DNA of 64,000 nucleotides from Vibrio sp. J1-1 (GTDB lineage: Bacteria; Pseudomonadota; Gammaproteobacteria; Enterobacterales; Vibrionaceae), in NCBI RefSeq assembly GCF_021728395.1, contig NZ_JAKKCM010000014.1, positions 43,568-107,567 on the forward strand, written 5' to 3'. The notes beneath the pieces are model-generated. The model did not search any database. It saw nothing but the letters and a program-made list of their open reading frames with translations, and was not told where the DNA came from. How positions within the stretch are numbered: the stretch's first letter is position 1; the number at the start of each line of letters is the position of its first letter. This document shows positions 39,220 through 48,979 of the stretch, one piece after another. Both the position numbers and the translations under genes were made by a program.

Positions 39220-40155
39220 TTACTCAATCGGTGAAACAAATCCTTCGGGTTTCATCGCGACTAACGAGCAACTAATGGATTGCAGGATATTTTCTGCAGT
39301 ATTACCAATGACGAACCCAGATATACCAGTTCTGGCAAGCGTCCCCATGACAAGCACATCGATTTCTAGTTCATCAACACTATCCGGAATCTGGTCATCA
39401 GCTTTGCCGTGAAGAAGGTGGTACACCATTTCACCGGAAATACCAGATTCCTCAACAAGGCTTTGCAACGCTTGCTTATGTTTCACTTTAGCTTGAGACA
39501 CTTCATCGGCAAGTTCAGCGTCATCAACTTGGATCCAAGCATTATTTTCTAAATAGCTTTCCAAATAGTATTCCCAGCAAGAGATAATATGCAGACGACT
39601 GTCACAGGTGTCAGCGATCGAACGCGAGAGTTCTAATAATCGTAGTGACATCTCGTGTTGCTCGTCACTCGTCTTCATCGGATCAATTGCGACCGCAATG
39701 CGCCGTTTATTCCTTGGCTTGTTGATTGGTCGGTGTAACCAAACCGCACACGGACATTTTCGTAGTAGCGTCATATCAAGCGCTTTAAAGCCTTCTGACC
39801 CTTCATCAATTGGCTCGGCTTCTTTAATGATCAAGTCATTCTCGTGTGCTATCGCTTCTTTAATAATACAAACAGCTGGCTGATCGCTGCTTTTAACTGA
39901 AAGGGGAAATGGCACTTGCTCTTTAGACACGTCGTACTCAACGCGCAAGGCTTCTACACGTTCCAGTAGAGAATCATACAGAGACTGCTCATACCTTTGT
40001 TGATATTGAACCAAGTGGCTAGGAAAGTCCGGACAAGCAATAAGACCAGACACTTGAACGTGATCATGGGATGCGATTCTAATAGCTTGCCCCAACGCGT
40101 CACTATGCCCAGGAAGTCCTTGAGTCGCAAAAAGTATATTCTCAAACCGTTTCAT
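39220..40155 (-). CDS. Tandem universal stress protein, UspE-like
   Basis: A 311-residue cytoplasmic protein with two Usp domains (about 1-140 and 150-305). The first is degenerate. The second ends in the ATP-binding-type signature GTLARTGISGFVIGNTAENI, as in UspE. Family members help survival under stress, stationary phase and low oxygen, and UspE also affects motility and aggregation in E. coli. AAAGGAGG precedes the ATG. It is followed by the zinc-ribbon gene and, further on, the Mrp operon. Confidence 0.88.
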   Translation of the reverse strand: MKRFENILFATQGLPGHSDALGQAIRIASHDHVQVSGLIACPDFPSHLVQYQQRYEQSLYDSLLERVEALRVEYDVSKEQVPFPLSVKSSDQPAVCIIKEAIAHENDLIIKEAEPIDEGSEGFKALDMTLLRKCPCAVWLHRPINKPRNKRRIAVAIDPMKTSDEQHEMSLRLLELSRSIADTCDSRLHIISCWEYYLESYLENNAWIQVDDAELADEVSQAKVKHKQALQSLVEESGISGEMVYHLLHGKADDQIPDSVDELEIDVLVMGTLARTGISGFVIGNTAENILQSISCSLVAMKPEGFVSPIE

Positions 40156-40561
40156 ACACGCCTCCTTTATTGATTAAATCTTAACCAATAAAAGTTTTTT
40201 TTCTAGTTAACGATTGTAACGGCGAGTAAATTTAAACACTCACTACATCGTTGAACCTAGTACAGGCTTGTTTTCCATGTGTTACTTTTTTAGAAGAAAG
40301 AACAAACTGTGAAGCAGATTTAGATAATAAGGTTTAGCTTGAATTTCTCAGCCAGAAAAGCGCGGTTCAATATCGTGATGAATACAATGATCACTATACA
40401 ATCATTCCTATGCCAAGTAACATGTGTCTCAGTAACTATTTCGGTAAATTTATTGCTTTCACTGCGCACCTTTTTACGTTCACTCTCATTAAAAGTAAGA
40501 GTTTTAAAAAGGGCCGAAACATCCAATAAGTTTATTAAAAGCAATCAGATAGAAAATCAAG
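40156..40561. other. Divergent promoter region usp / rnb
   Basis: About 400 AT-rich bp with the promoters of the stress protein gene and rnb. Two overlapping short ORFs on opposite strands here (40320-40575) have no ribosome-binding site or family features and look spurious. Confidence 0.5.
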
Positions 40562-42565
40562 ATGTTTCAAGATAACCCGCTATTAGCCCAACTTAAGCAG
40601 CAAATCCAAGAAAACCTTCCTAAAAAAGAAGGTTCAATCAAAGCAACCGATAAAGGCTTTGGTTTCCTTGAAGTGGACAGCAAAACCAGTTTCTTCATTC
40701 CACCTGCGTACATGAAAAAGTGCATTCACGGCGACAAAGTGGTCGCTATTATTCGCACAGAGAATGAACGTGAAGTGGCAGAACCACAAGAGCTGCTAGA
40801 ACAGTCACTTACGCGCTTTATTGGCCGCGTAAAAATGTTCAAAGGTAAGCTAAATGTTGTCCCTGACCACCCACAACTAAAAAAGCTGTCTCTGAAAGCC
40901 AAACTAAAGAAAGGCCTAAAGCCAGATAACTTCAATGAAGGTGATTGGGTTGTCGCTCACCTAATTCGCCATCCTCTTAAAGGGGACAATACCTTCTTCG
41001 TGGAAATCTCTGAAAAAATCACGGATGCCGACGATAAGATCGCACCATGGTGGGTAACCTTGGCACAAAACGATCTTCCAAACTCTGAGCCTGCTGGTAT
41101 TGAGAACTGGGAATTAAAAGACGACGCAGAATTAAACCGCGTTGATTTAACTCACGTACCTTTCGTGACTATCGATGGCGAATCCACCAAAGATATGGAC
41201 GATGCGCTGCACGCGAAGAAAACTGAGTCTGGTGATTTTGAACTGACCATCGCAATTGCCGACCCTACCGCGTACATTACTCCAGAAGATGAAATGGACA
41301 AAGTGGCTCGTGAGCGTGGCTACACCATCTACTTGCCTGGCCGTAACATCCCAATGTTACCTCGCGATCTTGCTGATGACCTATGTTCTCTGATTGAAGG
41401 TGAAACTCGCCCTGCTCTTTGCTGTACCGTAAGCGTGAGCAAAGAAGGTGTGATTGGTGACGACATCAACTTCTTTGCCGCTAACATAAAATCTCACGCT
41501 CGTCTCGCGTATGACCACGTATCTGATTGGCTAGAAAATGGCAGCTCAGATAAATGGCAACCATCAGAAGATATCGCAACTATCGTACGAAATCTTTACG
41601 ACTTCTCTCTTGCTCGTGCCGACTGGCGTGAAAAGAATGCTGTGGTATTCCCAGATCGTCCGGACTACCGTTTCGAACTGAGCGAAGACAATGACGTTAT
41701 CGCCATTCATGCAGATATGCGCCGCAGTGCAAACCGTCTTGTAGAAGAGTCGATGATCACAGCGAATATCTGTGCTGGTCGCACTCTACGCGATAAGTTT
41801 GAAACTGGTGTGTTTAATACTCACTCTGGCTTAAAAGCTGAAAAGATTGAAGAAGTGGTTCAACTCATTGACCCTGAAGGTGTACATGGCTTTACGGCAG
41901 ACTCAATAGCAACACTAGAAGGCTTTGCAGCATTGCGTCGTTGGTTATCTACTCAGGAAACTTCATACTTGGATAACCGCATTCGCAAGTTCCAAGCGTA
42001 CAGTGAAGTTGGTAATCAGCCACTTCCTCACTATGCTATGGGTCTAGATATTTACGCAACTTGGACATCACCAATTCGTAAATACGGCGATATGATCAAC
42101 CACCGTATGCTAAAAGCGGTGATTCTGGACAAAGAGCCGGTTCAAAAGCCTGATGACCAAGTTGGTGAAGAACTGGCATTGCACCGTAAGCACCACAAGA
42201 TCGCGGAACGCAATGTATCAGATTGGCTTTACGCTCGTACTCTTGCTGAGGAGCCAAGCAAGCAAACTCGTTACACCGGTGAGATTTTCGATATTAATCG
42301 TGCTGGTGCGCGTGTTCGCCTGATTGAAAACGGCGCAGCAGCGTTTATTCCTGGCTCACTGATTGTTGACAATAAAGAACGCATTGAGTGCAGCGGTGAC
42401 AACGGTACTATCTCTATCGATAAAGAAGTTGTGTACAAACTAGGCGATACGCTAGAAGTTGTCTTGGCCGATGTGAACCAGGAAAACCGCAGTTTAGTTG
42501 CTAAACCAACGCAGGTGTTTGCTGAGCCGAAAAAGGTACAGATAGAACAGACGGTTAGTGAATAA
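40562..42565 (+). CDS. rnb: Exoribonuclease II
   Basis: RNase II degrades single-stranded RNA from the 3' end to nucleoside monophosphates. The 667 residues match the enzyme well, starting [20 protein letters not shown]. Domains: two cold-shock domains (about 20-180), the RNB catalytic domain (about 190-520, with the Mg2+-binding run [11 protein letters not shown]) and a C-terminal S1 domain (about 560-645). A terminator follows 21 bp after the stop, so it is a single gene. Confidence 0.97.
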   Translation: MFQDNPLLAQLKQQIQENLPKKEGSIKATDKGFGFLEVDSKTSFFIPPAYMKKCIHGDKVVAIIRTENEREVAEPQELLEQSLTRFIGRVKMFKGKLNVVPDHPQLKKLSLKAKLKKGLKPDNFNEGDWVVAHLIRHPLKGDNTFFVEISEKITDADDKIAPWWVTLAQNDLPNSEPAGIENWELKDDAELNRVDLTHVPFVTIDGESTKDMDDALHAKKTESGDFELTIAIADPTAYITPEDEMDKVARERGYTIYLPGRNIPMLPRDLADDLCSLIEGETRPALCCTVSVSKEGVIGDDINFFAANIKSHARLAYDHVSDWLENGSSDKWQPSEDIATIVRNLYDFSLARADWREKNAVVFPDRPDYRFELSEDNDVIAIHADMRRSANRLVEESMITANICAGRTLRDKFETGVFNTHSGLKAEKIEEVVQLIDPEGVHGFTADSIATLEGFAALRRWLSTQETSYLDNRIRKFQAYSEVGNQPLPHYAMGLDIYATWTSPIRKYGDMINHRMLKAVILDKEPVQKPDDQVGEELALHRKHHKIAERNVSDWLYARTLAEEPSKQTRYTGEIFDINRAGARVRLIENGAAAFIPGSLIVDNKERIECSGDNGTISIDKEVVYKLGDTLEVVLADVNQENRSLVAKPTQVFAEPKKVQIEQTVSE

Positions 42566-42586
42566 AACTGAATAAACCGAAACGAT

Positions 42587-42612
42587 AAAGGCGCTCTCAA
42601 AGCGCCTTTTTA
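42587..42612. terminator. Bidirectional terminator after rnb
   Basis: Stem AAAGGCGCT / AGCGCCTTT with a CTCAA loop and T-run. It lies between the convergent rnb and DUF3024 genes. Confidence 0.9.
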
Positions 42613-42630
42613 TTGTTCAACTTTAAAACT

Positions 42631-42984
42631 CTACTCCCAGAAACACGCCTGAGGGTCGCTTTCTAGTTCACCCAGTAACACCTCGAGGGACTGGCTGTAT
42701 GGCAAAGTTTCATAAGGGACCCACTTCAAATCACCAGTTCGATAGCTCGGCACATAAAAACGCCAAAGTTGCGTTTTTACATCAAACAAAATCTTTGCTA
42801 CTGGAGACGTATATTCACTATGCTGTGAATCTAGCAGGAAATGTGCACGATGAAGCTCCACGCCATTTTCTATAGGCTCATACAAGCACTTGCCTTGCTC
42901 TACGGGTAAATTCGCATTACGAGCAGAACAGAGTGAATGAACTAACTTGTATAAACGGCTGGTTGCCATTTGCGACACTGACAT
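42631..42984 (-). CDS. DUF3024 family protein
   Basis: A 117-residue soluble protein. The C-terminal half matches the DUF3024 pattern: VAKILFDVKTQLWRFYVPSY, then KWVPYETLPYSQSLEVLLGE and the terminal DPQACFWE. The family has no known function. It is convergent with rnb and single. Confidence 0.82.
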   Translation of the reverse strand: MSVSQMATSRLYKLVHSLCSARNANLPVEQGKCLYEPIENGVELHRAHFLLDSQHSEYTSPVAKILFDVKTQLWRFYVPSYRTGDLKWVPYETLPYSQSLEVLLGELESDPQACFWE

Positions 42985-43200
42985 GAAAGATCTCCTGATA
43001 GGTAGTTCTTAGTATACACCTTACCCCAGCGAAAAGAGGCACTCTTAGCCCATTTGTTTGTTCACTTGCGAGTGATGTTCGCAAAAATAAATCTGACTTA
43101 AAAGAAGGTATTTCCCTCCTTTTGGACTGGTCAATTCACAAAAATGTAACTTCAACGAAATATCATATGCGCTGCTTGATACCATTTTTTGGAGTTTAAT

Positions 43201-44028
43201 ATGTTACGTTTTACTGTGGTGACTCTGCTAGCCATGGCCATCGCTCTTCCTTCCGCAATGGCGAAAGAGGTGAATATCTCTGGTTCTACTTCCGTTGCAC
43301 GTATTATGGATGTTCTTGCCGAGAAATATAATAAAACGCACCCTGATAACTATATCGCAGTCCAAGGCATTGGCTCGAGTGCAGGCATTACCATGGTGAA
43401 CAAAGGTGTGGTTAAAATTGGGATGAGCTCCCGATACCTGACAGAAAGCGAAAAAGGAGAAGACCTAAACGTTGTACCAATCGCTTATGATGGTTTGGCA
43501 ATCGTGGTAAACCGTGCAAACTCTATAGAAAACCTCTCTCAGCAGCAACTATTTGATATTTATAAAGGCAAAGTTAAAAACTGGAAAGAAGTCGGTGGTG
43601 ACGATCAACCTATCGCTGTTGTGACTCGTGAAGCGTCATCAGGCTCACGTTTCAGTTTTGAAAGTCTTTTGGGTCTTACCAAAATCGTCAATGACCGTTT
43701 GGTCTCTGATATCAGCCCAAATAACCTGGTAGTAAACAGCAACAGCATGGTGAAAACGATCGTAAACCATAACACACGTGCTATTGGTTTTATCTCTGTG
43801 GGCTCAGTTGACCGCTCTGTAAAACCTATCCTGTTTGAAGGAGTTGAGCCTACCTCTGAAAATATAGCGAACCACAAATACACATTGGCACGACCTTTTT
43901 TAGTTCTGTATAAAGTGGACGCACTGGACAAGGCAGGTAAAGACTTCGTAGCATTTCTGAAATCAGATCAAGGCCAACAAGCCGTGGCTGAATACGGCTA
44001 CACGCCAGTGAAAAAGTTTGACCAATAA
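43201..44028 (+). CDS. PstS-like phosphate-binding periplasmic protein
   Basis: A 275-residue precursor with a signal peptide ending AMA-KEVN. The mature part follows the PBP-like/PstS pattern: NISGSTSVARIMDVLAEKYN at the N-terminus, the GSSAGITMV loop, then VTREASSGSRFSFESLLG with the anion-binding Ser/Arg residues. By family it binds phosphate for an ABC importer. No pstC, pstA or pstB gene is nearby, so it acts either with a transporter coded elsewhere or as a sensor. ATG 43201 has TGGAG 6 bp upstream. It is a single gene. Confidence 0.88.
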   Translation: MLRFTVVTLLAMAIALPSAMAKEVNISGSTSVARIMDVLAEKYNKTHPDNYIAVQGIGSSAGITMVNKGVVKIGMSSRYLTESEKGEDLNVVPIAYDGLAIVVNRANSIENLSQQQLFDIYKGKVKNWKEVGGDDQPIAVVTREASSGSRFSFESLLGLTKIVNDRLVSDISPNNLVVNSNSMVKTIVNHNTRAIGFISVGSVDRSVKPILFEGVEPTSENIANHKYTLARPFLVLYKVDALDKAGKDFVAFLKSDQGQQAVAEYGYTPVKKFDQ

Positions 44029-44030
44029 AT

Positions 44031-44062
44031 AAAAAGAGAGCATATCGATGCTCTCTTTTTTT
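44031..44062. terminator. Strong bidirectional terminator
   Basis: Perfect 13-bp stem AAAAAGAGAGCAT / ATGCTCTCTTTTT with an ATCG loop and a run of seven T. It separates the convergent PstS-like and MaoC genes. Confidence 0.95.
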
Positions 44063-44076
44063 GTTCTTTCCGTCGT

Positions 44077-44757
44077 TTAGAAATGCAGTTGGATAACTGA
44101 AACGACAACGGCCCCTGGGCGACGTATACCTTCAATTTCGACTTTGATCTCACGCTCAATCTCAAGACCTTTCTTGATTGGAGTAACTTTAGTCAGCGTA
44201 CTCACAGCGCGAACGTTGTTGCCCGCTTTTACTGGATAAGGGAAACGAACTTGGTTCAGCCCTAGATTGACAACTAACTTCGCCGTCGGGAACAATGGCT
44301 TGTCGGGATCAACCGAATCTGTCAGCTTTGGTAATAACGCCAAAGTTAGGAACCCATGAGCGATGGTCGTCTTAAACGGTGACTCTGCTGATGCACGTTC
44401 AGGATCAGTATGAATCCACTGCATATCTTCAGTTACTGCACCGAACTGATTAATGCGATCTTGAGACACGTGAACCCAATCACCAACGTGAATGACTTCA
44501 CCAATTTTCCCACCGAGCTCTTGGTACACCTTTTGAGCTTCCGGTGCCATGACGATTGGTTCTGGCTGAGGCGCAACTTCTTCGTTAATCGCAGGTTGCT
44601 GGTGATCGCGCACTTTTGAGAATAGGAAACTATGCTGAGCTTTATCCAAAAAGTCACTCCAATAGTCGCGTAGCGTTGGAGACATCCAATTCATAAACTC
44701 GGATTGATGTGCAGAAATCGCATCAACTTTGTCTTTAAATAGATTTGTGACCTTCAT
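44077..44757 (-). CDS. MaoC-like (R)-specific enoyl-CoA hydratase family protein
   Basis: A 226-residue cytoplasmic protein. Residues about 85-226 are a MaoC hot-dog domain with the hydratase 2 motif, DRINQFGAVTEDMQWIHTDP and the FKTTIAHGFLTLALLP segment. The catalytic Asp/His pair is visible in these stretches. The first 80 residues are a helical extension of unknown role, somewhat phasin-like. By family it hydrates trans-2-enoyl-CoA to (R)-3-hydroxyacyl-CoA, a feeder step for polyhydroxyalkanoate or fatty-acid metabolism. ATG 44757 has AAGGGT upstream. Confidence 0.87.
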   Translation of the reverse strand: MKVTNLFKDKVDAISAHQSEFMNWMSPTLRDYWSDFLDKAQHSFLFSKVRDHQQPAINEEVAPQPEPIVMAPEAQKVYQELGGKIGEVIHVGDWVHVSQDRINQFGAVTEDMQWIHTDPERASAESPFKTTIAHGFLTLALLPKLTDSVDPDKPLFPTAKLVVNLGLNQVRFPYPVKAGNNVRAVSTLTKVTPIKKGLEIEREIKVEIEGIRRPGAVVVSVIQLHF

Positions 44758-45042
44758 AAACACCCTTAGAAATTTAAGCACAACTGGCTATACCAGTTAA
44801 TTTTGAATTAGTTCACAAATTGATGCAAACACTTTCGGGCGAACACATGTATACTCAAAGGTGATTATCTCTTTATTTTCATAACGATATCAATAAAACA
44901 CCATTTTATTGATAAGCCACAAGATAAAGTAAAAGCTCTATAAAATGCCCTACTTAAATAGATATTTCTATATCACGACCTATCACAGCATAGATCTATG
45001 ATTACAAAACGACCAAACAGTTCTTTTTCGTTAGTTCAACGC
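44758..45042. other. Intergenic region between the MaoC gene and tRNA-Ser
   Basis: AT-rich region of about 285 bp that should carry the MaoC promoter. A short inverted repeat, ACTGGCTATACCAGT near 44783, lies just upstream of the MaoC start. No gene is seen. Confidence 0.4.
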
Positions 45043-45071
45043 TTTACAAGCTTTCTCACTGTCACTATTAT
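45043..45071 (+). promoter_or_regulatory. Promoter of tRNA-Ser
   Basis: TTTACA (-35) and TATTAT (-10) are separated by exactly 17 bp. A GC-rich stretch (ACGACCC) follows the -10 box, typical of stable-RNA promoters under stringent control. Confidence 0.85.
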
Positions 45072-45082
45072 ACGACCCACAC

Positions 45083-45173
45083 GGAGAGATGGCTGAGTGG
45101 TTGAAAGCACCGGTCTTGAAAACCGGCATACGTTAATAGCGTATCTAGGGTTCAAATCCCTATCTCTCCGCCA
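45083..45173 (+). tRNA. tRNA-Ser (anticodon TGA)
   Basis: A 91-nt class II tRNA with acceptor GGAGAGA/TCTCTCC, anticodon arm CCGGTCTTGAAAACCGG (TGA), a long variable arm and encoded CCA. A terminator follows 8 nt later. Confidence 0.97.
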
Positions 45174-45180
45174 CATTTAG

Positions 45181-45208
45181 AAAGCCTGTTGAGAAATCAA
45201 CGGGCTTT
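45181..45208 (+). terminator. Terminator of tRNA-Ser
   Basis: Stem AAAGCCTGTTGA / TCAACGGGCTTT with a GAAA tetraloop (one T-G pair). It ends the tRNA transcript. Confidence 0.85.
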
Positions 45209-45236
45209 CGTCGTTTTAGCATAGGGGAAATTTAAC

Positions 45237-45289
45237 GGGATTTCTAAATCCCTAGTTGAACGTAACCCCCGGCACTCCGCTACATTTAG
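45237..45289 (+). pseudogene. Degenerate tRNA-like remnant
   Basis: ACTCCGCTACATTTAG (45274-45289) matches the tRNA-Ser 3' end and flank TCTCCGCCACATTTAG at 14 of 16 bases. AAATCCCTA upstream also occurs in both. A second GAAA-loop terminator follows, as after the intact tRNA. It looks like the worn remains of a tandem tRNA copy; the 5' half is not recognisable. Confidence 0.5.
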
Positions 45290-45290
45290 T

Positions 45291-45322
45291 AAAAAGGCCG
45301 CTAAGAAATTAGCGGCCTTTTT
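45291..45322 (+). terminator. Second terminator downstream of tRNA-Ser
   Basis: Perfect 14-bp stem AAAAAGGCCGCTAA / TTAGCGGCCTTTTT with a GAAA tetraloop. Confidence 0.9.
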
Positions 45323-45490
45323 CGCTTCTATGTCACGTCCTGAAGATGAACGCTAAGCCTCAGAATTGCTGATCAATCGCCATATTCCTGAATTGGCCGA
45401 ACGTAGTATTGCTCTTGGTAACCTCATAGCAACGAAATGTTTGATTCGTCACCGGGAACGAAAAATTGTATGTTGCTCTTCGGTAAAAAC

Positions 45491-45520
45491 AAAAAAGGTG
45501 GGCATGTAGCCCACCAAAAA
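45491..45520 (-). terminator. Terminator of the gal operon
   Basis: On the reverse strand GGTGGGC, 5-nt loop, GCCCACC and then TTTTTT. It lies just downstream of galM. Confidence 0.9.
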
Positions 45521-45526
45521 CGCTAT

Positions 45527-46591
45527 CTAAAATTCGAACTGATACACGGTTCGATGCTGATAGCAACCCCCAAAACTCAACCCCCTTTTGTTGAGTCCCC
45601 ATTCTGGTTTGTTTGGTCCATCAGGAAAGTATTGGGTTTCCAATGCAAGGCCGTCATAAAGCGCGTAGGTTTTGCTGGCACCCGGCACGCCTGCTAAAAA
45701 ATTTCCTGAATAGAACTGGATAGCTGGTTTAGTGGTTTTGACCTTCATCACCACATCTTCTTTCGGTGCAGTCAGAACCGCAGCGACAGACACTCCATCA
45801 GACACTTCAGGCTTGAGTACAAAGGCGTGATCATAGCCACCAGCGGTTTTCTGATCCTGCTCGGTAAGAAATGCTTGGCCAATAGGTTTTGGCTCAGTGA
45901 AATCAAAACTGGTACCTAAGACAGGCTTTTGTTCGCCCGTAGGAATTAACCCCGTATCCGTTGGCAAGTAATGCTCTGCAATAAGCTGCAAGGTATGATC
46001 CATACTGTTCACGTTACTCGCCTCACCCGCTAAATTAAAGTAAGCGTGGTTGGTTAAGTTCACCGGCGTTGTTTTATCGGTATTCGCTTCATAGGAAATA
46101 ACGAGCTCATTCTCGTCGGTTAGCGTGTATGTAACTCTGACATCTAGATTGCCTGGATAACCTTGGTCACCATCAGGCGAGTGGAGTGTAAGGGTGACTT
46201 CTTGAGTGCTTTGCTCGACAATCTTCCAACGGCGTTTATCGTACCCATCCAAGCCTCCGTGGAGCGAGTTTTCACCGTTATTAACGCTAAGTTGATAATG
46301 CTCTCCATCGATCTCAAATTGACCTTTTGCAATGCGGTTGGCAAAACGACCGACTATGGCACCAAAGTAAGCGTCTTGCTTCATGTGCTCAGCCATATTG
46401 GGTGAGTGCAATAGCACTTCTCTTTGTTCATCATCTAACGGCAGTGTGCAACTCAACCACGTCGCGCCAATATCCATGAACGATGCTGTCATACCACTCG
46501 CATTAGTAAGGTGGATCAATTTCGCGACTTGACCGTCAAACGATGGCGTTTGCATCATCGCATGTTCTAGTTGTTCAAAATATGCCTTCAT
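45527..46591 (-). CDS. galM: Galactose mutarotase (aldose 1-epimerase)
   Basis: GalM converts beta-D-galactose to the alpha form used by galactokinase. The 354 residues match the family: GRFANRIAKGQFEIDG, NGENSLHGGLDGYDKRRW with the active-site His, and NLTNHAYFNLAGE. A final GGCYQHRTVYQFEF ends the barrel. ATG 46591 is preferred to the GTG one codon earlier. It starts 9 bp after galK and ends the Leloir operon. Confidence 0.96.
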   Translation of the reverse strand: MKAYFEQLEHAMMQTPSFDGQVAKLIHLTNASGMTASFMDIGATWLSCTLPLDDEQREVLLHSPNMAEHMKQDAYFGAIVGRFANRIAKGQFEIDGEHYQLSVNNGENSLHGGLDGYDKRRWKIVEQSTQEVTLTLHSPDGDQGYPGNLDVRVTYTLTDENELVISYEANTDKTTPVNLTNHAYFNLAGEASNVNSMDHTLQLIAEHYLPTDTGLIPTGEQKPVLGTSFDFTEPKPIGQAFLTEQDQKTAGGYDHAFVLKPEVSDGVSVAAVLTAPKEDVVMKVKTTKPAIQFYSGNFLAGVPGASKTYALYDGLALETQYFPDGPNKPEWGLNKRGLSFGGCYQHRTVYQFEF

Positions 46592-46600
46592 CACTTGCCT

Positions 46601-47761
46601 TTACAACACTTCGACCAGACCAGCGCCATCTTTGGCTTTGCAAACATAAATCGACTCTTTTAAACCTGTCGCTGCTTGGTATTTTGCTTCTACCGTCGCT
46701 TTCACTTCATCTACCAATGCAGGTGGAACAAGAGCGACAATACAACCACCGAAGCCGCCACCAGTCATGCGCACGCCACCTTGACCATCAATCACTTCTT
46801 TCACCATCTCAACTAGGATGTCGATCTCTTTGACGGTAATTTCGAAATCATCACGCATTGATGCATGTGACTGAGCCATCAGCTCACTCATACGTTTAAT
46901 ATCATGCGAACGTAGCGCTTTTGCTGCTTCAACTGTGCGTTCGTTTTCAGTGATCACGTGACGAGCTCGTTTTGCCACCATTTCATCCAGCTCAGAAACT
47001 TTCTCGTTGAACTGCTCAATAGTTACATCGCGCAGCGCTTTAACGCCAAAGATGCGCGCCGCTTCTTCGCACTGTGCGCGACGAGTGTTGTATTCGCTGT
47101 CTACCAAGCCACGTTTTTTGTTCGAGTTGATGATCACTACTGCCATGTCCTCAGGCATAGACACCGCTTCTGTTTCCAGGCTACGACAGTCCAATAACAT
47201 GGCGTGATTTTCACGACCTTCTGCCGAAATCATTTGATCCATGATGCCGCAGTTACAACCAACGAATTCGTTTTCTGCTTGCTGGCCATTTAGTGCGACT
47301 TCCGGTTGGCTGATTTCTAGGTTGAATAGTACCTTAAACGTTTGACCAATCACGACTTCAAGTGCCGCTGAGGAGCTCAACCCTGCACCTTGAGGGACAT
47401 TGCCGCTCACAGAGATATCAGCACCTGAAAACTGGTAACCACGCGCAAGTAGACACTTCACGACACCACGAATGTAATTCGCCCACATCTTGTCTTCTTG
47501 GAATGTGATTTCTTGAGTGATATCGAATTCATCGACCGCGTTGCCATAGTCAACCGATATCACGCGTACTAAGTTGTCTTCACGTTTTGCTGCCGCAACA
47601 ACCGTTTGATAGTTGATCGCGCATGGCAGTACAAAGCCATCGTTGTAGTCGGTGTGTTCACCAATCAGGTTTACACGACCAGGCGCTTGGATAATGTGGC
47701 TTGGAGCATAGCCCAGCACTTTCTCAAAAGACGCTTTCACATTTTGGATTAAATCAGACAT
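46601..47761 (-). CDS. galK: Galactokinase
   Basis: GalK phosphorylates alpha-D-galactose to galactose 1-phosphate with ATP. The 386 residues show the GHMP-kinase motifs: [20 protein letters not shown] (sugar binding), [17 protein letters not shown] (phosphate loop) and [13 protein letters not shown] near the end. It is third in the galETKM order. A stem-loop lies in the 110-bp gap before it. Confidence 0.98.
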   Translation of the reverse strand: MSDLIQNVKASFEKVLGYAPSHIIQAPGRVNLIGEHTDYNDGFVLPCAINYQTVVAAAKREDNLVRVISVDYGNAVDEFDITQEITFQEDKMWANYIRGVVKCLLARGYQFSGADISVSGNVPQGAGLSSSAALEVVIGQTFKVLFNLEISQPEVALNGQQAENEFVGCNCGIMDQMISAEGRENHAMLLDCRSLETEAVSMPEDMAVVIINSNKKRGLVDSEYNTRRAQCEEAARIFGVKALRDVTIEQFNEKVSELDEMVAKRARHVITENERTVEAAKALRSHDIKRMSELMAQSHASMRDDFEITVKEIDILVEMVKEVIDGQGGVRMTGGGFGGCIVALVPPALVDEVKATVEAKYQAATGLKESIYVCKAKDGAGLVEVL

Positions 47762-47794
47762 AGGGGCGTTCTCTTAAATTTTGAAATTAATGTT

Positions 47795-47842
47795 GGGATA
47801 GCGCTTTGAGCCTAACTTTTATTTGTAAAGTCGCGCTATCCC
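47795..47842. repeat. Intercistronic hairpin between galT and galK
   Basis: GGGATAGCGC and its exact complement GCGCTATCCC are separated by 28 nt, within the 110-bp galT-galK gap. In the mRNA this would form a stem just upstream of galK, able to pause the polymerase, stabilise galET mRNA or affect galK translation. Confidence 0.65.
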
Positions 47843-47871
47843 ATTATTCGTTATCAGCCTAACTTGAAGGC

Positions 47872-48924
47872 TTACTGTTCTTTGTAGTGCAAGTCACTTA
47901 GATCACGCAGACGCTGTGCCGCTTGCTCTGCGGTTAAGTCACGTTGACTTTCAGCCAGCATTTCGTAGCCCACCATAAACTTACGAACTGTCGCGCTACG
48001 TAGTAGTGGCGGGTAGAACAGTGCGTGAAGCTGCCAATGGTCGATGTTTGTGCCTTGTTCAAAGAACGGCGCGTAGTGCCAGCCCATTGAGTAAGGGAAA
48101 GAACATTGGAATAGATTGTCATAACGGCTGGTCAGCTTTTTGATAGCAACAGCAAGATCGTCACGCTGCTCATTACTTAACTCGCTCATACGGCGGATGT
48201 GTGTTTTTGGTAATAGCATGGTTTCGAATGGCCACGCCGCCCAATAAGGGACAACCGCAACCCAATGTTCGGTTTCTACCACGATGCGGGAGCCGTCTTT
48301 CATCTCTTCCTGCACATAATCCACCAGCAGGTTAGTGCCATTTTCTTGGTAGTAAGCTTTTAGGTTCTGCTCTTTGCGTTCAATCTCGTTTGGTAAGAAG
48401 CTGTTCGCCCAAATTTGACCGTGTGGATGCGGTTGAGAACAGCCCATAGTTTCACCCTTGTTCTCAAATGCTTGAACCCAAACGTACTCTTTGCCTAGCT
48501 CTTCAATTTGCTCGTTCCACGTGTCAATCACACCACGGATTTTGTCCACGGGTAGTTCAGGTAGGGTTTTGCTGTGGTCTGGAGAGAAACAAATCACTCG
48601 GCTCAAACCGCGCACACCTTGGGTTTTAAATAGTGAGCTTTCTGATTCTGGCGCATCTGGTGAATCCACCATCAGAGCAGCAAAATCATTATTGAACACG
48701 TACGTACCTTGATAATCTGGGTTAACATCGCCAGAAATACGCTCATTTGTCGGGCACAGGAAGCAGTTCTCATCGTAGCTTGGTAGCTCATCGATCGCAG
48801 CTTTCTCATCCGCGCCACTCCAAGGACGTTTTGCACGATGTGGTGAAACTAAAATCCATTGACCCGTTAGTGGGTTGTAACGACGGTGTGGATGATCCAC
48901 TGGGTTAAATTCAACGTTCGACAT
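47872..48924 (-). CDS. galT: Galactose-1-phosphate uridylyltransferase
   Basis: GalT exchanges UMP between UDP-glucose and galactose 1-phosphate. The 350 residues include [20 protein letters not shown], the zinc-site CFLCP and the active-site [11 protein letters not shown], where the central His carries the UMP. It is second in the operon, 55 bp after galE. Confidence 0.98.
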   Translation of the reverse strand: MSNVEFNPVDHPHRRYNPLTGQWILVSPHRAKRPWSGADEKAAIDELPSYDENCFLCPTNERISGDVNPDYQGTYVFNNDFAALMVDSPDAPESESSLFKTQGVRGLSRVICFSPDHSKTLPELPVDKIRGVIDTWNEQIEELGKEYVWVQAFENKGETMGCSQPHPHGQIWANSFLPNEIERKEQNLKAYYQENGTNLLVDYVQEEMKDGSRIVVETEHWVAVVPYWAAWPFETMLLPKTHIRRMSELSNEQRDDLAVAIKKLTSRYDNLFQCSFPYSMGWHYAPFFEQGTNIDHWQLHALFYPPLLRSATVRKFMVGYEMLAESQRDLTAEQAAQRLRDLSDLHYKEQ

Positions 48925-48979
48925 TTTACTTACTCAACTTAATATTCTTGCTAGTCCGACGCGCTGCACCGGATTTAAA

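Noticed and set aside
40320-40575. Two opposed ORFs of 74 and 78 codons upstream of rnb
   Set aside because: No ribosome-binding sites, no family features, and they overlap each other antisense in an AT-rich promoter region.
43081-43200. Possible Pho box upstream of the PstS-like gene
   Set aside because: Only loose matches to the direct-repeat consensus; too weak to list as a site.
45360-45602. 80-codon reverse ORF downstream of galM
   Set aside because: It spans the gal terminator and the galM 3' end, which is not plausible for a gene. The forward strand near 45363-45460 has a weak gene-relic look but no family I can name.
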